53,100 nt of DNA from GCA-002282575 sp964493995 (GCA_964493995.1 CAZBQD010000012.1:1-53100), one strand, 5' to 3'; counted from the first letter of the stretch, positions 7,271 through 16,900 are shown. Notes: generated from the letters alone by a model not told the origin. Translations and numbers: made by a program.

Positions 7271-8443
7271 TCACAGGGTCTCACTGGCTTGTTTCACCTT
7301 CCACACAAACCCAAAACCCAGTAACGAAACCAGTGCGGCGAGACCAAAAGTCCACTCCCCGCCGCCCTGTGTCCAAGCATAACCGGCGATTAGACTACCC
7401 AGAACGCCGCCAATACCATAACTGAAGCTAACATAGAGCGCCTGCCCCTGCGCCTGATGACCGACAAAAGTTTGGTGTAACCATTGCACCACCACCGAAT
7501 GAAAGACAGCAAAAGTAGCAGCATGAAGCAGCTGTGCCAACACCATCAAGCCCAAGCTTTCAACAAAAAAGCCAATCACGCCCCATCTCGCCACCGACAA
7601 GCCCATGGCAATAAGTAACCAATGATGAAAACGCAACACGGGAGCGATGCGCCAAAAAAACCAAAACAAAATAATTTCAGCCACCACACCTAAAGACCAG
7701 AGCAGTCCAATACTACTGTTGCTGTAACCCGCATCGGCTAACAAAATAGAGTAAAAACTGTAATAGATGCCATGCGCTGTTTGCGACAACAAAGCAATAA
7801 CCAACACCCACCACACCAACGACTGACGTAGCAAGCTTCCTAATCCCGACCAATCGACATGAGCAGGACGCAGTTGTGGCGATTCACGATTCCACTGCGC
7901 AATGAGCGCTGTTGCCATAAAAAAGCAAGTCGTCACCAGCAGAAAAGCAAACTGCCCATAGGCTTCAATCAGCCAACCTGCCCCCATGACGGCGACAATA
8001 AAACCGACCGAACCCCATAACCGAATGCGGCTGTAACCTGACAGCTGACTACCCAGATGCGATAAGGTTAAACTTTCCATCGGCGGTAAGGCTGCATGCC
8101 AGAAGAAACCCAGCCAGGCCATCAGCCATATTAGTGACCAAAAGCCCTCTAACCACCACAAACCCAATACCAAGCCAGCCGATAACCAAGAAGCCAACTG
8201 AACATAAAAAAGAAAGTTACCCTTACGATCCGCTAATAGCGCCCAAATGGGTGGCGAAACAATACGTGCAAAAGACAAGACCGCCAGCAGTTGCGCAATT
8301 TCGATGACACTGAGCCCAAGCGACTGAAAATACAGCCCCAGAAACGGCAGAATAATGCCAACGGCGGCAAAATAGAAAAAATAGTAGCCCGATAACGAAA
8401 AATACGGAATCTGTGATTCCGTATTAGATGAAGTGCTTTGCAA
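7271..8443 (-). CDS. MFS transporter, HcaT/MFS_1-like family
   Basis: A 390-residue protein with about twelve hydrophobic segments. The N-terminal signature (IPYFSLSGYYFFYFAAVGIILPF, then IWALLADRKGN in loop 2–3) is that of the MFS_1-like / 3-phenylpropionate permease (HcaT) group. The substrate is not predictable. It lies 19 bp downstream of aroC on the same strand, an arrangement also seen in Pseudomonas. An 11-bp perfect inverted repeat (8401–8425) lies within codons 7–15. The ATG at 8443 is accepted, but the first 13 residues are not conserved-looking. Confidence 0.85.
   Translation of the reverse strand: MQSTSSNTESQIPYFSLSGYYFFYFAAVGIILPFLGLYFQSLGLSVIEIAQLLAVLSFARIVSPPIWALLADRKGNFLFYVQLASWLSAGLVLGLWWLEGFWSLIWLMAWLGFFWHAALPPMESLTLSHLGSQLSGYSRIRLWGSVGFIVAVMGAGWLIEAYGQFAFLLVTTCFFMATALIAQWNRESPQLRPAHVDWSGLGSLLRQSLVWWVLVIALLSQTAHGIYYSFYSILLADAGYSNSSIGLLWSLGVVAEIILFWFFWRIAPVLRFHHWLLIAMGLSVARWGVIGFFVESLGLMVLAQLLHAATFAVFHSVVVQWLHQTFVGHQAQGQALYVSFSYGIGGVLGSLIAGYAWTQGGGEWTFGLAALVSLLGFGFVWKVKQASETL
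8401..8425. repeat. 11-bp perfect inverted repeat at the 5' end of the MFS gene
   Basis: AATACGGAATC and GATTCCGTATT are separated by TGT. The hairpin lies 18–42 bases after the MFS start codon, in coding sequence. It could lower translation of the second gene of the aroC–MFS pair, or be an operator. Neither is shown by the sequence. Confidence 0.7.
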
Positions 8444-8462
8444 AATAAACCCGCGTTAAGCG

Positions 8463-9557
8463 TTAGGATTGAGCGATGTTAGGTACCGTCACCAAGGCAT
8501 CGGCATTTTGTCCCCGCTGACGCAAGGCATGATCCATCAACACCAACGCCAGCATCGCTTCAGCAATCGGTGTGGCGCGAATTCCCACGCAAGGATCATG
8601 TCGACCTTTAGTAATCACTTCTTGCTCATTACCCCAGCGATCAATGCTTTGACCCGGAATTTTTAAGCTCGATGTCGGTTTGAGTGCCATATGAGCAATA
8701 ATTTCTTGACCCGACGAAATACCACCTAACACGCCGCCTGAATGATTACTGAGAAACCCATTTTGCGTCATCTCATCACGATGCTGCGTACCAAGTTGCT
8801 CAACGACGGCAAAACCATCACCAATTTCAACGCCTTTCACCGCATTAATGCTCATTAATGCCTTGGCAATATCCGCATCTAAGCGATCAAAAACAGGCTC
8901 CCCCCAACCCGGCGGTACGTTACGCGCTACCACCGTAACTTTAGCACCCACGGAGTCACCCGTTTTTTTCAACTCCGTCATATAGGCTTCCATCTCTGCC
9001 ACTTTATCGGCATCGGGACAGAAAAAGGGATTCGTCTCAATGACGCTAAAATCTACTTTATCAGTTTTGACGGGACCCAGTTGCGACAAATAACCTTGAA
9101 TTTCGACTCCATACCGTTCTTTTAGCCATTTTTTGGCAATAGCACCCGCTGCGACACGCATCGCCGTTTCACGCGCCGATGAGCGACCGCCGCCACGAAA
9201 ATCGCGCACACCATATTTATGCTCATAGGTGTAATCGGCATGGCCAGGACGGAAAACATCCATCAAATTACCGTAATCTTGCGAACGCTGGTCGGTATTT
9301 TCGATGAGTAACCCAATTGGGGTACCGGTGGTACGGCCATTGAGCACACCCGATAAAATTTTCACACAATCATCCTCGCGACGCTGTGTGGTAAAGCGCG
9401 ATGTACCCGGCTTACGACGATCCAAATCAATTTGCAAATCCGCTTCTGTCAGTTCCAGACCAGGAGGGCAACCATCAATAATCGCACCCAAAGCAATACC
9501 ATGACTCTCGCCAAAAGTGGTTACTCGAAAGGCCTCACCCCATGTATTTGCTGCCAT
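8463..9557 (-). CDS. aroC: Chorismate synthase
   Basis: A 364-residue FMN-dependent enzyme converting EPSP to chorismate, the last common step of aromatic amino acid synthesis. It carries the family signatures GESHGIALGAIIDGCPPG, the RPGHADYTYEHKYG region, FRGGGRSSARETAMRVAAGA and RHDPCVG. The ATG at 9557 is chosen because AGGAAAG lies nine bases upstream; an in-frame codon at 9581 would add MILTGKTA, which is atypical. The MFS gene follows closely. Confidence 0.96.
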   Translation of the reverse strand: MAANTWGEAFRVTTFGESHGIALGAIIDGCPPGLELTEADLQIDLDRRKPGTSRFTTQRREDDCVKILSGVLNGRTTGTPIGLLIENTDQRSQDYGNLMDVFRPGHADYTYEHKYGVRDFRGGGRSSARETAMRVAAGAIAKKWLKERYGVEIQGYLSQLGPVKTDKVDFSVIETNPFFCPDADKVAEMEAYMTELKKTGDSVGAKVTVVARNVPPGWGEPVFDRLDADIAKALMSINAVKGVEIGDGFAVVEQLGTQHRDEMTQNGFLSNHSGGVLGGISSGQEIIAHMALKPTSSLKIPGQSIDRWGNEQEVITKGRHDPCVGIRATPIAEAMLALVLMDHALRQRGQNADALVTVPNIAQS

Positions 9558-9619
9558 CGCCGTCTTTCCTGTCAAAATCATTATTAGTCATTATTTTAAC
9601 AGAAAGCGATGCGGAACGG

Positions 9620-10159
9620 CTAAACCGACACGCGTGACCAATCAAAGCCCAGTCCCGGATCGGTTTTACGCACAGGCGCAACATCACTGTGCCCAACAAT
9701 CGGCGCAGACTGCAAACTTGGGTAAGCTCGTTTCAAGGCGGCAATCAGGGCATTCAGTTGGGCATATTGCACTTCGGTAAACGGGGATGTTTCCGTACCT
9801 TCTAGTTCAATGCCAATCGAAAAATCATTAACATGGGTGCGATGTGCAAAACGAGACACACCCGCGTGCCAAGCACGTTGATGAAAAGGGACAAACTGCA
9901 CCAACTCACCATGACGTCGAATCCAGCAATGCGCCGACACCCTCACCCCAGCTAATTGTCGATAATAGGGATGGGCTTCGCTGTCGAGCTTACCTTGAAA
10001 CAAGTCAATGACATCATCGCCACCAAATTGTCCCGGCGGCAAACTAATGGCGTGAACGACGATTAACGAAACCGGCACACCCTGTGGACGGCCATTAGCA
10101 TGCTCGCTGGCATAATAAGCAACCCCTTCTACTAGCCCTGTTTCTGGGTTAACCTTCAT
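9620..10159 (-). CDS. ampD: 1,6-anhydro-N-acetylmuramyl-L-alanine amidase
   Basis: A 179-residue cytoplasmic zinc amidase of peptidoglycan recycling, which cleaves the peptide from anhydro-muropeptides. The zinc ligands fit H36 (LIVVHAISL), H157 (VGHSDVAP) and D167 (KTDPG), and AWHAGVSRF is also typical. There is no signal peptide, which separates it from periplasmic AmiD. It is divergent from nadC, as in Pseudomonas. The start MKVNPETGLVEG at 10159 is standard for the family. Confidence 0.94.
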   Translation of the reverse strand: MKVNPETGLVEGVAYYASEHANGRPQGVPVSLIVVHAISLPPGQFGGDDVIDLFQGKLDSEAHPYYRQLAGVRVSAHCWIRRHGELVQFVPFHQRAWHAGVSRFAHRTHVNDFSIGIELEGTETSPFTEVQYAQLNALIAALKRAYPSLQSAPIVGHSDVAPVRKTDPGLGFDWSRVSV

Positions 10160-10176
10160 CGAAGCTCCATTATGTA

Positions 10177-10204
10177 TCGGTTTTTAGATGCGCTCGGTTA
10201 TAAT
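10177..10204 (+). promoter_or_regulatory. Probable sigma-70 promoter of nadC
   Basis: A consensus -10 TATAAT (10199–10204) lies 40 bases before the nadC ATG. A weak -35 TCGGTT (10177–10182) is 16 bases further up. The -35 match is poor, so only the -10 is well supported. Confidence 0.45.
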
Positions 10205-10243
10205 ATTGCTATTATTTTTAACAAGATTATAAGACTAAACATC

Positions 10244-11092
10244 ATGCAAGTCACAGATTGGTTACGCCAGCAGGTCACAAACGCCCTTCATGAAGACATT
10301 GGCAGTGGCGACCTTTCCGCTAAGCTCATTGCTAAAAAGCAGCATGCCAGTGCAACGGTTGTCTGTCGCGAAGCAGCTATCGTCTGTGGACAAACTTGGT
10401 TTAATGAAGTCTTTGCTCAACTGGATGAGCAGGTGGAAATTGAATGGCTGGTCGCCGAGGGCGATAAAGTCGAAGCCAACACGCTGTTGTGCAAACTTCA
10501 TGGTCGCGCACGCAGTTTGTTAACGGGTGAACGCACCGCATTGAATTTTCTACAAAGTCTGATGGGCACGGCCACAGCAGCCCATCGTTACGCCAGCGAA
10601 CTGGCGGCTCACGGCAAAACCAAACTGCTCGACACGCGCAAAACGCTACCCGGCATGCGCTTAGCGCAAAAATATGCTGTACGTGTGGGTGGCGGCGTCA
10701 ATCATCGCGTCGGACTTTACGATGCGGTGCTCATTAAAGAAAATCACATTATGGCGGCGGGTTCATTGCGCCAAGCTGTACTCAAAGCCAAAGAAAAATT
10801 TCCCAACACTTTTATCGAAGCGGAAGTGGAGTCTTTAGCCGAGTTAAGCCTAGCGCTCGACTTACCGCTAGATCGAATTATGCTCGACAACTTCTCGCTG
10901 CATGACATACATCAAGCCGTCGCACTGGCACAAGGCAAAATCCCCTTAGAAGTGTCTGGGAACGTTACCTTCGATCAGTTAGCTGCGTTGGCAGAAACAG
11001 GCGTTGACTATATCTCAACGGGCGCCATTACTAAGCACCTCTACGCCATCGACTTATCGATGCGCTTTGAGATGGACAGCACCCATGCATAG
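10244..11092 (+). CDS. nadC: Nicotinate-nucleotide pyrophosphorylase (carboxylating)
   Basis: A 282-residue quinolinate phosphoribosyltransferase that makes nicotinate mononucleotide from quinolinate and PRPP in NAD synthesis. Motifs: HEDIGSGD at the N-terminus, GERTALNFLQ, LLDTRKTLPGMR, VGGGVNHRVGLYDAVLIKENH and the barrel end YISTGAITKH. The ATG at 10244 is used because upstream in-frame codons (from 10172) overlap the promoter. The last eight bases overlap the start of the antiporter gene. Confidence 0.95.
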   Translation: MQVTDWLRQQVTNALHEDIGSGDLSAKLIAKKQHASATVVCREAAIVCGQTWFNEVFAQLDEQVEIEWLVAEGDKVEANTLLCKLHGRARSLLTGERTALNFLQSLMGTATAAHRYASELAAHGKTKLLDTRKTLPGMRLAQKYAVRVGGGVNHRVGLYDAVLIKENHIMAAGSLRQAVLKAKEKFPNTFIEAEVESLAELSLALDLPLDRIMLDNFSLHDIHQAVALAQGKIPLEVSGNVTFDQLAALAETGVDYISTGAITKHLYAIDLSMRFEMDSTHA

Positions 11093-13079
11093 TACCTTAT
11101 ACGAAGTCTTTGGCATTCTGCTCGTTTCCGTTCTGGTGGTCGCTGCTTTTAGACGCATTAATTTACCGCCCATTATTGGTTACATTATGGTCGGTATTGT
11201 TATGGGGCCCCATGCTTTCGCACTCATTGCCGATGAGGAAAACATCCACTTTTTAGCCGAATTTGGCATCGTTTTTATGCTGTTTGCCATTGGCTTAGAG
11301 TTTTCCGTTCCCCAATTCTTAACCATGAAGCGCACCATTTTAGGCCTGGGGGGCTTACAAGTCGCCTTGTCGATGAGTGTCTTTGGTTTGCTCGCCTATC
11401 TAATTGGCGTACGCTGGGATGTCGCCTTGCTGGCCGGAGCGGCACTGGCCATGTCATCGACGGCGGTGGTGCTCAAACAACTGAACGAACAAGCAGAAAT
11501 GCAATCACGCCACGGTCGTAACGCACTGGGTATTTTATTATTTCAAGACTTTGCCGCCATTCCACTACTCATCATTATTCCGGTATTGGGTGCTCACCTA
11601 GCCGGAGGTGGTGACACGGAACAAAGCATGAGCAGCGAGCTCATTTTTGCCTTAATCAAAGGCATTTTGGCGGTGGTGATTTTACTGGTGTTAGGGCGCA
11701 CACTTCTCCGCTGGGTGTTCAAAGAAGTAGCTAGCGCCAAATCGAATGAACTCTTCACTTTGACCGTTTTAATGGTCGCCATTGGTGCTGCAGCCCTAAC
11801 CAGTAGCCTCGGCCTTTCCATGGCACTGGGCGCTTTTGTTGCCGGCATGATGCTAGCCGAAACCGAATACCGCCATCAAGTCGAATCCGACATTCGTCCT
11901 TTCCAAGACGTCTTGCTGGGACTCTTTTTCATCACCATTGGCATTCTCATCGACTTACACGTCGTTTGGGATCATTTGGCAACCATTCTTGCCTTGATGG
12001 TGGGTCTCATTCTATTAAAAGCGCTCATTGTCGGTTTTCTAGAATACTTCTTCGGAAACAACGGCGGTGTCGCTTTCCGTACTGCCATTGTGTTAGCGCA
12101 CGGTGGTGAATTTGGTTTTGCCTTGTTGTCACTAATGTTTAACCAAAAACTCATTCCCGAACTCGAAGGACAAGTACTCTTAGCCGCGGCTATTTTTAGC
12201 ATGATGCTCTCCCCTGTGCTCATTAAACACAACGGCGCTATGGCCAAACGTTTGCTCAAAAACACCTATGGCAAAGATCGCCAAGCCCAGGAAATGCTCA
12301 TTCAAGAACAAACCAAGCATCATCACGACCACGTTATCATTTGTGGTTTCGGTCGCGTTGGTCAAACCCTGGCGCGTTTTTTACGCAAATCGGGCATGAC
12401 TTATGTTGCCCTAGACATGGACATTACTCGCACCCAAGAAGCGAAAGAAGCGGGTGAATTAGTATTCTATGGCGACTCGTCACGCACTGAAATTTTGCAT
12501 GCTGCCGGTATCGAGCGCGCCAAAGTGGTGGTGCTGTGTATTTCCGACCTCAACGCCTCGTTGAAAGTATTACATCGTGTGCGAGAGTTGCGTCGTGACG
12601 TCTGCATCATGGTGCGCACACGCGATGAAGGACACTTAAATCAGCTCATGGATGCTGGCGCCACCGAAGTGATTCCCGACACCTTTGAAGCCAGTATTAT
12701 GCTCTCATCGCAGGTGCTATTATTACTCGGCTACCCCCCTTCAGAGGTCTTGCGCGAAGTGAGACAAATTCGTCAAAACCGCTACAGCTTGCTCAAAGGT
12801 TTTTACCCGGGGGAAAGTGACGAAGCCGCAAGCCTAGATCAACAATCAACCATCTTACACACGCTAACACTCAGTTCTGGCGCGAAAATTATCGGCAAAA
12901 CGTTAGAAGAAGTGCTCACGGCCAATACAGAAGTGGAAATCGAAGCCATCAAACGAGATGGCATTCGTGGCGACAACCCCTCGCCCAATACGCTGCTCAG
13001 AGCAGGCGACCGTGTTGTATTGCGTGGCACACAAGAGGCTATCAGTCGATTTGAAGAGTATGCTCTATTGCAGGGGTAA
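11085..13079 (+). CDS. CPA2 family cation:proton antiporter with RCK domains (KefB/YbaL-like)
   Basis: A 664-residue protein. Residues 1–385 form about twelve membrane segments of the Na+/H+ exchanger fold (FRRINLPPIIGYIMVGIVMGPHA, ALAMSSTAVVLKQL). A Rossmann RCK_N/TrkA-N domain starts near residue 415 (HVIICGFGRVGQTLARF) and a TrkA-C domain ends the protein (GKTLEEVL and AGDRVVLRGTQ). This is the layout of KefB/KefC and YbaL, which couple K+ or Na+ to H+. Which ion, and whether glutathione regulates it, cannot be told. The ATG at 11085 overlaps the nadC stop; longer in-frame starts lie within nadC. Confidence 0.88.
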   Translation: MHSTLYEVFGILLVSVLVVAAFRRINLPPIIGYIMVGIVMGPHAFALIADEENIHFLAEFGIVFMLFAIGLEFSVPQFLTMKRTILGLGGLQVALSMSVFGLLAYLIGVRWDVALLAGAALAMSSTAVVLKQLNEQAEMQSRHGRNALGILLFQDFAAIPLLIIIPVLGAHLAGGGDTEQSMSSELIFALIKGILAVVILLVLGRTLLRWVFKEVASAKSNELFTLTVLMVAIGAAALTSSLGLSMALGAFVAGMMLAETEYRHQVESDIRPFQDVLLGLFFITIGILIDLHVVWDHLATILALMVGLILLKALIVGFLEYFFGNNGGVAFRTAIVLAHGGEFGFALLSLMFNQKLIPELEGQVLLAAAIFSMMLSPVLIKHNGAMAKRLLKNTYGKDRQAQEMLIQEQTKHHHDHVIICGFGRVGQTLARFLRKSGMTYVALDMDITRTQEAKEAGELVFYGDSSRTEILHAAGIERAKVVVLCISDLNASLKVLHRVRELRRDVCIMVRTRDEGHLNQLMDAGATEVIPDTFEASIMLSSQVLLLLGYPPSEVLREVRQIRQNRYSLLKGFYPGESDEAASLDQQSTILHTLTLSSGAKIIGKTLEEVLTANTEVEIEAIKRDGIRGDNPSPNTLLRAGDRVVLRGTQEAISRFEEYALLQG

Positions 13080-13093
13080 GGAGAAGGATCAAA

Positions 13094-13837
13094 CTAATCC
13101 GTTAACCACATCAAACTGGCCATACGACCCGTTATCCCTTCTCGACGAAACGAGAAAAAGTCCGACTCATTAAGATAGGTGCACTCATTCGATGCACCAA
13201 CCCAGGCCAAGCCCAGCTGGCGACATTGCCACTGCGCCATGCTCGACAAGTCACCGAAAAACTTATCGGCTTGTGTGGACGAGGCTTGAAAATGCTCTGG
13301 CAAGGCTGTGCCATTAGCCAGAAACTCGTCTCGCACTTCGACGCCACATTCAAAAGCCGTTTTACCAATACCGGGGCCGATCCAAGCCATCAATTCGCTA
13401 GCTGGCTGCCCACAGTCGCTCACACTCTTACCGATAATATCATCCGCAACACCACGCCAGCCGGCATGTAATAGCATGATGAATGAACCCGAACGATTGG
13501 TCATGAATACCGGCAAGCAATCGGCTGTCAACACCGCCAATACCTTATTCGCTTGACTGGTGGAACTGCCATCAGCATCCACGATTGGCTGACAGGCTTC
13601 GGTATCGACATCGAGTACACGCACGCCATGCACTTGATTAATCCAACACGGCTCGCTCGGTAATGCTAAGGACTGAGCCAGTAAGGCACGATTAGCTAAG
13701 ACTATGTCTAAATCATCGCCGACATGCGTTGCCAAATTCAATGAGGCATAAGGTGGCAAAGAATGACCGCCAGCACGGGTTGTCATCACCGCCTTAACGT
13801 GGCTGGGCGCTGGCCAATCGGGCGTTAGAAATTTCAT
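13094..13837 (-). CDS. pgeF: Purine nucleoside phosphorylase / laccase-domain protein (YfiH family)
   Basis: A 247-residue protein of the YfiH/DUF152 family (PgeF, 'polyphenol oxidase'). Members bind zinc or copper and have been shown to act as purine nucleoside phosphorylase/adenosine deaminase, or as a peptidoglycan editing factor. The conserved TRAGGHSLPPYASLNLATHVGDD, INQVHG, TADCLPVF and LLHAGWRGVADDI are all present. It lies 21 bp downstream of rluD, a pairing conserved from E. coli onward. It converges with the antiporter gene, with no clear terminator in the 14-bp gap. Confidence 0.9.
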   Translation of the reverse strand: MKFLTPDWPAPSHVKAVMTTRAGGHSLPPYASLNLATHVGDDLDIVLANRALLAQSLALPSEPCWINQVHGVRVLDVDTEACQPIVDADGSSTSQANKVLAVLTADCLPVFMTNRSGSFIMLLHAGWRGVADDIIGKSVSDCGQPASELMAWIGPGIGKTAFECGVEVRDEFLANGTALPEHFQASSTQADKFFGDLSSMAQWQCRQLGLAWVGASNECTYLNESDFFSFRREGITGRMASLMWLTD

Positions 13838-13858
13838 AAAAACCCCATTACTAGGCAG

Positions 13859-14824
13859 TTAATAATCTGAAGGATGTTCAAGACTATCTTGCGCCAAAGC
13901 AGCAATTAAACCCTGCATATCCTCTGGCAAGGGTGCTTCAAAGTGCATTAACTCACCCGTTAGCGGATGCTCAAACGATAACTCAGCCGCATGTAAGGCC
14001 TGACGCTTAAATGCACGGAGCACATCACCCACTTCTTGACTCATACCACGCGGCAAATACAGGCGCTTGCCATATTCAGGATCACCCAATAACGGATAGC
14101 CTAAATGTGCCATGTGTACACGGATTTGATGGGTTCGTCCTGTCTCTAACTGGCAACGTACGTGCGTGTGGGCACGGAATTTTTGCGCGATACGATAGTG
14201 AGTTACGGCATCCCGTCCGACCATATCGTTAACCGTCATTTTGGTTCGGTCGGTTGAGTGACGCGCAATACCCGCTTCAATCGTACCGCCAGCCACTAAG
14301 CAACCCACCACCACCGCATCGTAAATACGCGCGACGTCATGGTCTTTTAACAAATCAGTTAGCGCCAGCTGCACAGCTTCCGTTTTAGCCACAACCAATA
14401 GGCCACTGGTCATTTTATCTAACCGATGAACAATACCGGCACGAACTAAGGTCGCCAAATGCTCATCGTAGTGAAGTAAGGCATTTAGTAAAGTGCCATC
14501 GCTATTGCCGGCTCCCGGATGCACGACTAAACCAGCCGGTTTATTAATAACCAGAACACCTTCATCTTCATAAATCACATCAAGGGGAATATCTTGTGCT
14601 TCGTAAGTCAGCACTTCCCGTTCTGGCAGTTCTAACGACAACAATTCACCACCCAGCATGGTTTGACGCGCTCGCGTCACCACCTGGCCATTCACAGTTA
14701 CCAAACCCGACTCAATACAGGTTTTTAAACGCGCCCGAGACACCCCTTCTACCAACTGTCCTAGCACACCATCTAAACGCGTTCCGCCCATTTCCAGCGG
14801 CACACGACTTGTCCATTCACTCAT
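13859..14824 (-). CDS. rluD: 23S rRNA pseudouridine(1911/1915/1917) synthase
   Basis: A 321-residue RluA-family enzyme. An S4 RNA-binding domain (about residues 15–70) precedes the catalytic domain. The catalytic Asp is in IVHRLDKMTSGLLVVAKT, and CQLETGRTHQIRVHM is the second family motif. RluD modifies helix 69 of 23S rRNA. The divergent bamD and downstream pgeF repeat the bamD/rluD/yfiH cluster of E. coli, which supports RluD over RluA or RluC. Confidence 0.92.
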   Translation of the reverse strand: MSEWTSRVPLEMGGTRLDGVLGQLVEGVSRARLKTCIESGLVTVNGQVVTRARQTMLGGELLSLELPEREVLTYEAQDIPLDVIYEDEGVLVINKPAGLVVHPGAGNSDGTLLNALLHYDEHLATLVRAGIVHRLDKMTSGLLVVAKTEAVQLALTDLLKDHDVARIYDAVVVGCLVAGGTIEAGIARHSTDRTKMTVNDMVGRDAVTHYRIAQKFRAHTHVRCQLETGRTHQIRVHMAHLGYPLLGDPEYGKRLYLPRGMSQEVGDVLRAFKRQALHAAELSFEHPLTGELMHFEAPLPEDMQGLIAALAQDSLEHPSDY

Positions 14825-14828
14825 CTTT

Positions 14829-14858
14829 TTGCCTTAGTTATCGTTTATGCGCTAGAAT
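14829..14858 (+). promoter_or_regulatory. Probable sigma-70 promoter of bamD
   Basis: TTGCCT (14829–14834) and TAGAAT (14853–14858) are 18 bases apart in the 76-bp gap between the divergent rluD and bamD genes, 42 bases before the bamD start. Confidence 0.5.
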
Positions 14859-14900
14859 GATGCTCTCTTTGAAATCATCTGTCCAGCATTAAGGGTTTGC

Positions 14901-15671
14901 ATGACTAATTTTTCTCAATTTTTGCCCGCTAAAGGGTCAATCGCTCCCATCGCTGCCTTACTGATTGCGATGCAATTCCTGCATGGCTGTTCGCTCTTTA
15001 CTAAAGAAGTCGAACCCATTCGCAGCGTCGAAGAATATTTCGATCGTGGTCATAATGCGCTAAATGATAGCTCATGGGATGAGGCGATTAAAGAGTTTGA
15101 AAAACTGCGTTCGGTTTATCCTTATGGTACTTGGTCAGAGCAGGCATCCTTAGAGCTAGCCTACGCTTATTTCCGCAACAACGAACCCCAATCTGCCGTG
15201 CGTGAATTAGAAGAATTTATTCGCATGTATCCTCGTCATGTGCGCCTACCCTACGCGCTTTATTTGAAGGGCATGGCACGCGAAAGCACCACGCGCAGCT
15301 TTCTCGATAGTTACATTTCCGACCCAGCTCGCCGCGATAGTGAGCCGATTCGCCAAGCCTATCAAGATTATTTGAACTTAATTCAACGCTTTCCCAATAG
15401 TGAATACGCTGACGATGCCAAATTGCGACTCGTTAAGCTGCGCAACAATCTTGCGCGTCACGAATTACAAGTGGCCGAATTTTATGTCGAACGAGCGGCT
15501 TGGTTAGCGGCGGCTAAACGGGCGCAATACGTGCTAGAAAATTACCCACAAACAGTCAGCAGTCAACGCGCCCTGCAAATCATGGCCAAAGCCTATGAAG
15601 AAATGAAATTGGATGCATCCGCCGATGAAGTCAAACAAGTCATGCAACTGAATAAGATTCCGGCTCGGTAA
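14901..15671 (+). CDS. bamD: Outer membrane assembly lipoprotein BamD
   Basis: A 256-residue lipoprotein of the BAM complex that folds beta-barrels into the outer membrane. The signal peptide ends in the lipobox FLHGC, with Cys30 lipidated. Tetratricopeptide-like helices follow (WDEAIKEFEKLRSVYPYGTWSEQASLELAYAYF, QSAVRELEEFIRMYP). Length agrees with E. coli BamD (245). The ATG at 14901 is preceded by AAGGG. Confidence 0.94.
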   Translation: MTNFSQFLPAKGSIAPIAALLIAMQFLHGCSLFTKEVEPIRSVEEYFDRGHNALNDSSWDEAIKEFEKLRSVYPYGTWSEQASLELAYAYFRNNEPQSAVRELEEFIRMYPRHVRLPYALYLKGMARESTTRSFLDSYISDPARRDSEPIRQAYQDYLNLIQRFPNSEYADDAKLRLVKLRNNLARHELQVAEFYVERAAWLAAAKRAQYVLENYPQTVSSQRALQIMAKAYEEMKLDASADEVKQVMQLNKIPAR

Positions 15672-15686
15672 GGCGCACCCCAAGTC

Positions 15687-16889
15687 ATGAGCAAAAAATT
15701 ACTCATTGCTATCGCCCTGCTCGTCGTTGTGTCGCTGGCTTGGTTAAAATGGCAACCAAAAACAGTCGAAGGGGTTCAGGTCACGCAAGGCAGCATTAGC
15801 CAAACGATTGTGGCTACGGGTCGGGTAGCGCCTGTGGCTAAAATCGAGTTAGCCAGCTTGGTCACAGCGCAAGTAGCCCAAATACACGCACACGAAGGCG
15901 AAAAAGTCACACAAGGTCAACGACTCATTACCCTGAGTGACGCCAGTGTTGATGCGAATTTGGTGCAAGCGCAAGCCAATCTGCGCGAAGCCGAGCAGCG
16001 TTTGCAAGAACTAACCGAGCTCACCCGCCCTCTAGCCGAAAGCAGCTTGGCACAAGCGAAAGCCAATCTGACCTTAGCCGAGGCAGAATATCAACGTTAT
16101 GCCAGTTTAGGACAGCAAAATCTAGCGTCTCAATCGAGCCTAGATACCGCCAAGAAAACGCGAGAGGTTAATCAAAAAGCCTACGATACGGCGCTAAAAC
16201 AATGGCAAGCAACGCAAGCTAACGGCACCAGCACGCAACTGCTGCGTAGCCGCGTAGCGCAAGCGCAAGCGGCGCTGGCTGTGGCTCAAGCAAAACAAGC
16301 CCAGCTCGTCATCAGCGCACCCAGCAACGCCACCTTGTTACAAAGAGGGGTTGAGGTAGGCGCTATCGTTCAACCTGGCAAAACCCTATTGACTCTAGCC
16401 AGCGACGGTGAAACGCGCATTGAAGCCCCGATTGATGAAAAAAGCATGCGTTTTCTCGCCCCCGAACAAAGCGCACGTGTCATTGCCGATGCTTATCCGC
16501 AACAGCCTTTCAACGCCAAGCTGGCTCTCATTTATCCCAGTATCGATCCCAATCGCGCTACCGTTAACATCCGCCTGATTGTCGATCAACCTCCCTCTTT
16601 TTTACGCCCCGACATGACTGTCAGTATTGAAATGACCACCGGACAAGCCACAGACGCGCTCATCATACCCAGCGACGCCATTCGTGGACTCGATAGTGGT
16701 TCGCCTTGGGTGATGAAGGTGGAAGCTGGGAAAACGGTCAAACAACCCGTGACCCTGGGACTCAGAGGCATAGGCAACAGTCAGGTGTTAAGCGGCGTCA
16801 GCCTCAACGACTGGATCGTCACGCAAGCCGATGCGTCCCTGGAAACCCGTGTTAGCGTTAAAGCACGCACCCCTTCCAACCAACCCTAG
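15687..16889 (+). CDS. Periplasmic adaptor (membrane fusion) subunit, MacA-like
   Basis: A 400-residue protein with one N-terminal membrane anchor (about 4–20). It has a split lipoyl/biotinyl-like domain (QIHAHEGEKVTQGQRLITLSD near residue 70 and VISAPSNATLLQRGVEVGAIVQPG near 210). Between these lies a long alpha-helical hairpin (about 90–205, rich in Gln/Ala/Glu). A beta-barrel and a membrane-proximal domain complete it. This is the HlyD/MacA adaptor family. It opens a three-gene operon with the FtsX-like permease and the ABC ATPase, so it should link the inner-membrane transporter to an outer-membrane channel, which is not in the window. The substrate is unknown. Confidence 0.88.
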   Translation: MSKKLLIAIALLVVVSLAWLKWQPKTVEGVQVTQGSISQTIVATGRVAPVAKIELASLVTAQVAQIHAHEGEKVTQGQRLITLSDASVDANLVQAQANLREAEQRLQELTELTRPLAESSLAQAKANLTLAEAEYQRYASLGQQNLASQSSLDTAKKTREVNQKAYDTALKQWQATQANGTSTQLLRSRVAQAQAALAVAQAKQAQLVISAPSNATLLQRGVEVGAIVQPGKTLLTLASDGETRIEAPIDEKSMRFLAPEQSARVIADAYPQQPFNAKLALIYPSIDPNRATVNIRLIVDQPPSFLRPDMTVSIEMTTGQATDALIIPSDAIRGLDSGSPWVMKVEAGKTVKQPVTLGLRGIGNSQVLSGVSLNDWIVTQADASLETRVSVKARTPSNQP

Positions 16890-16900
16890 TTTATCAGCCT

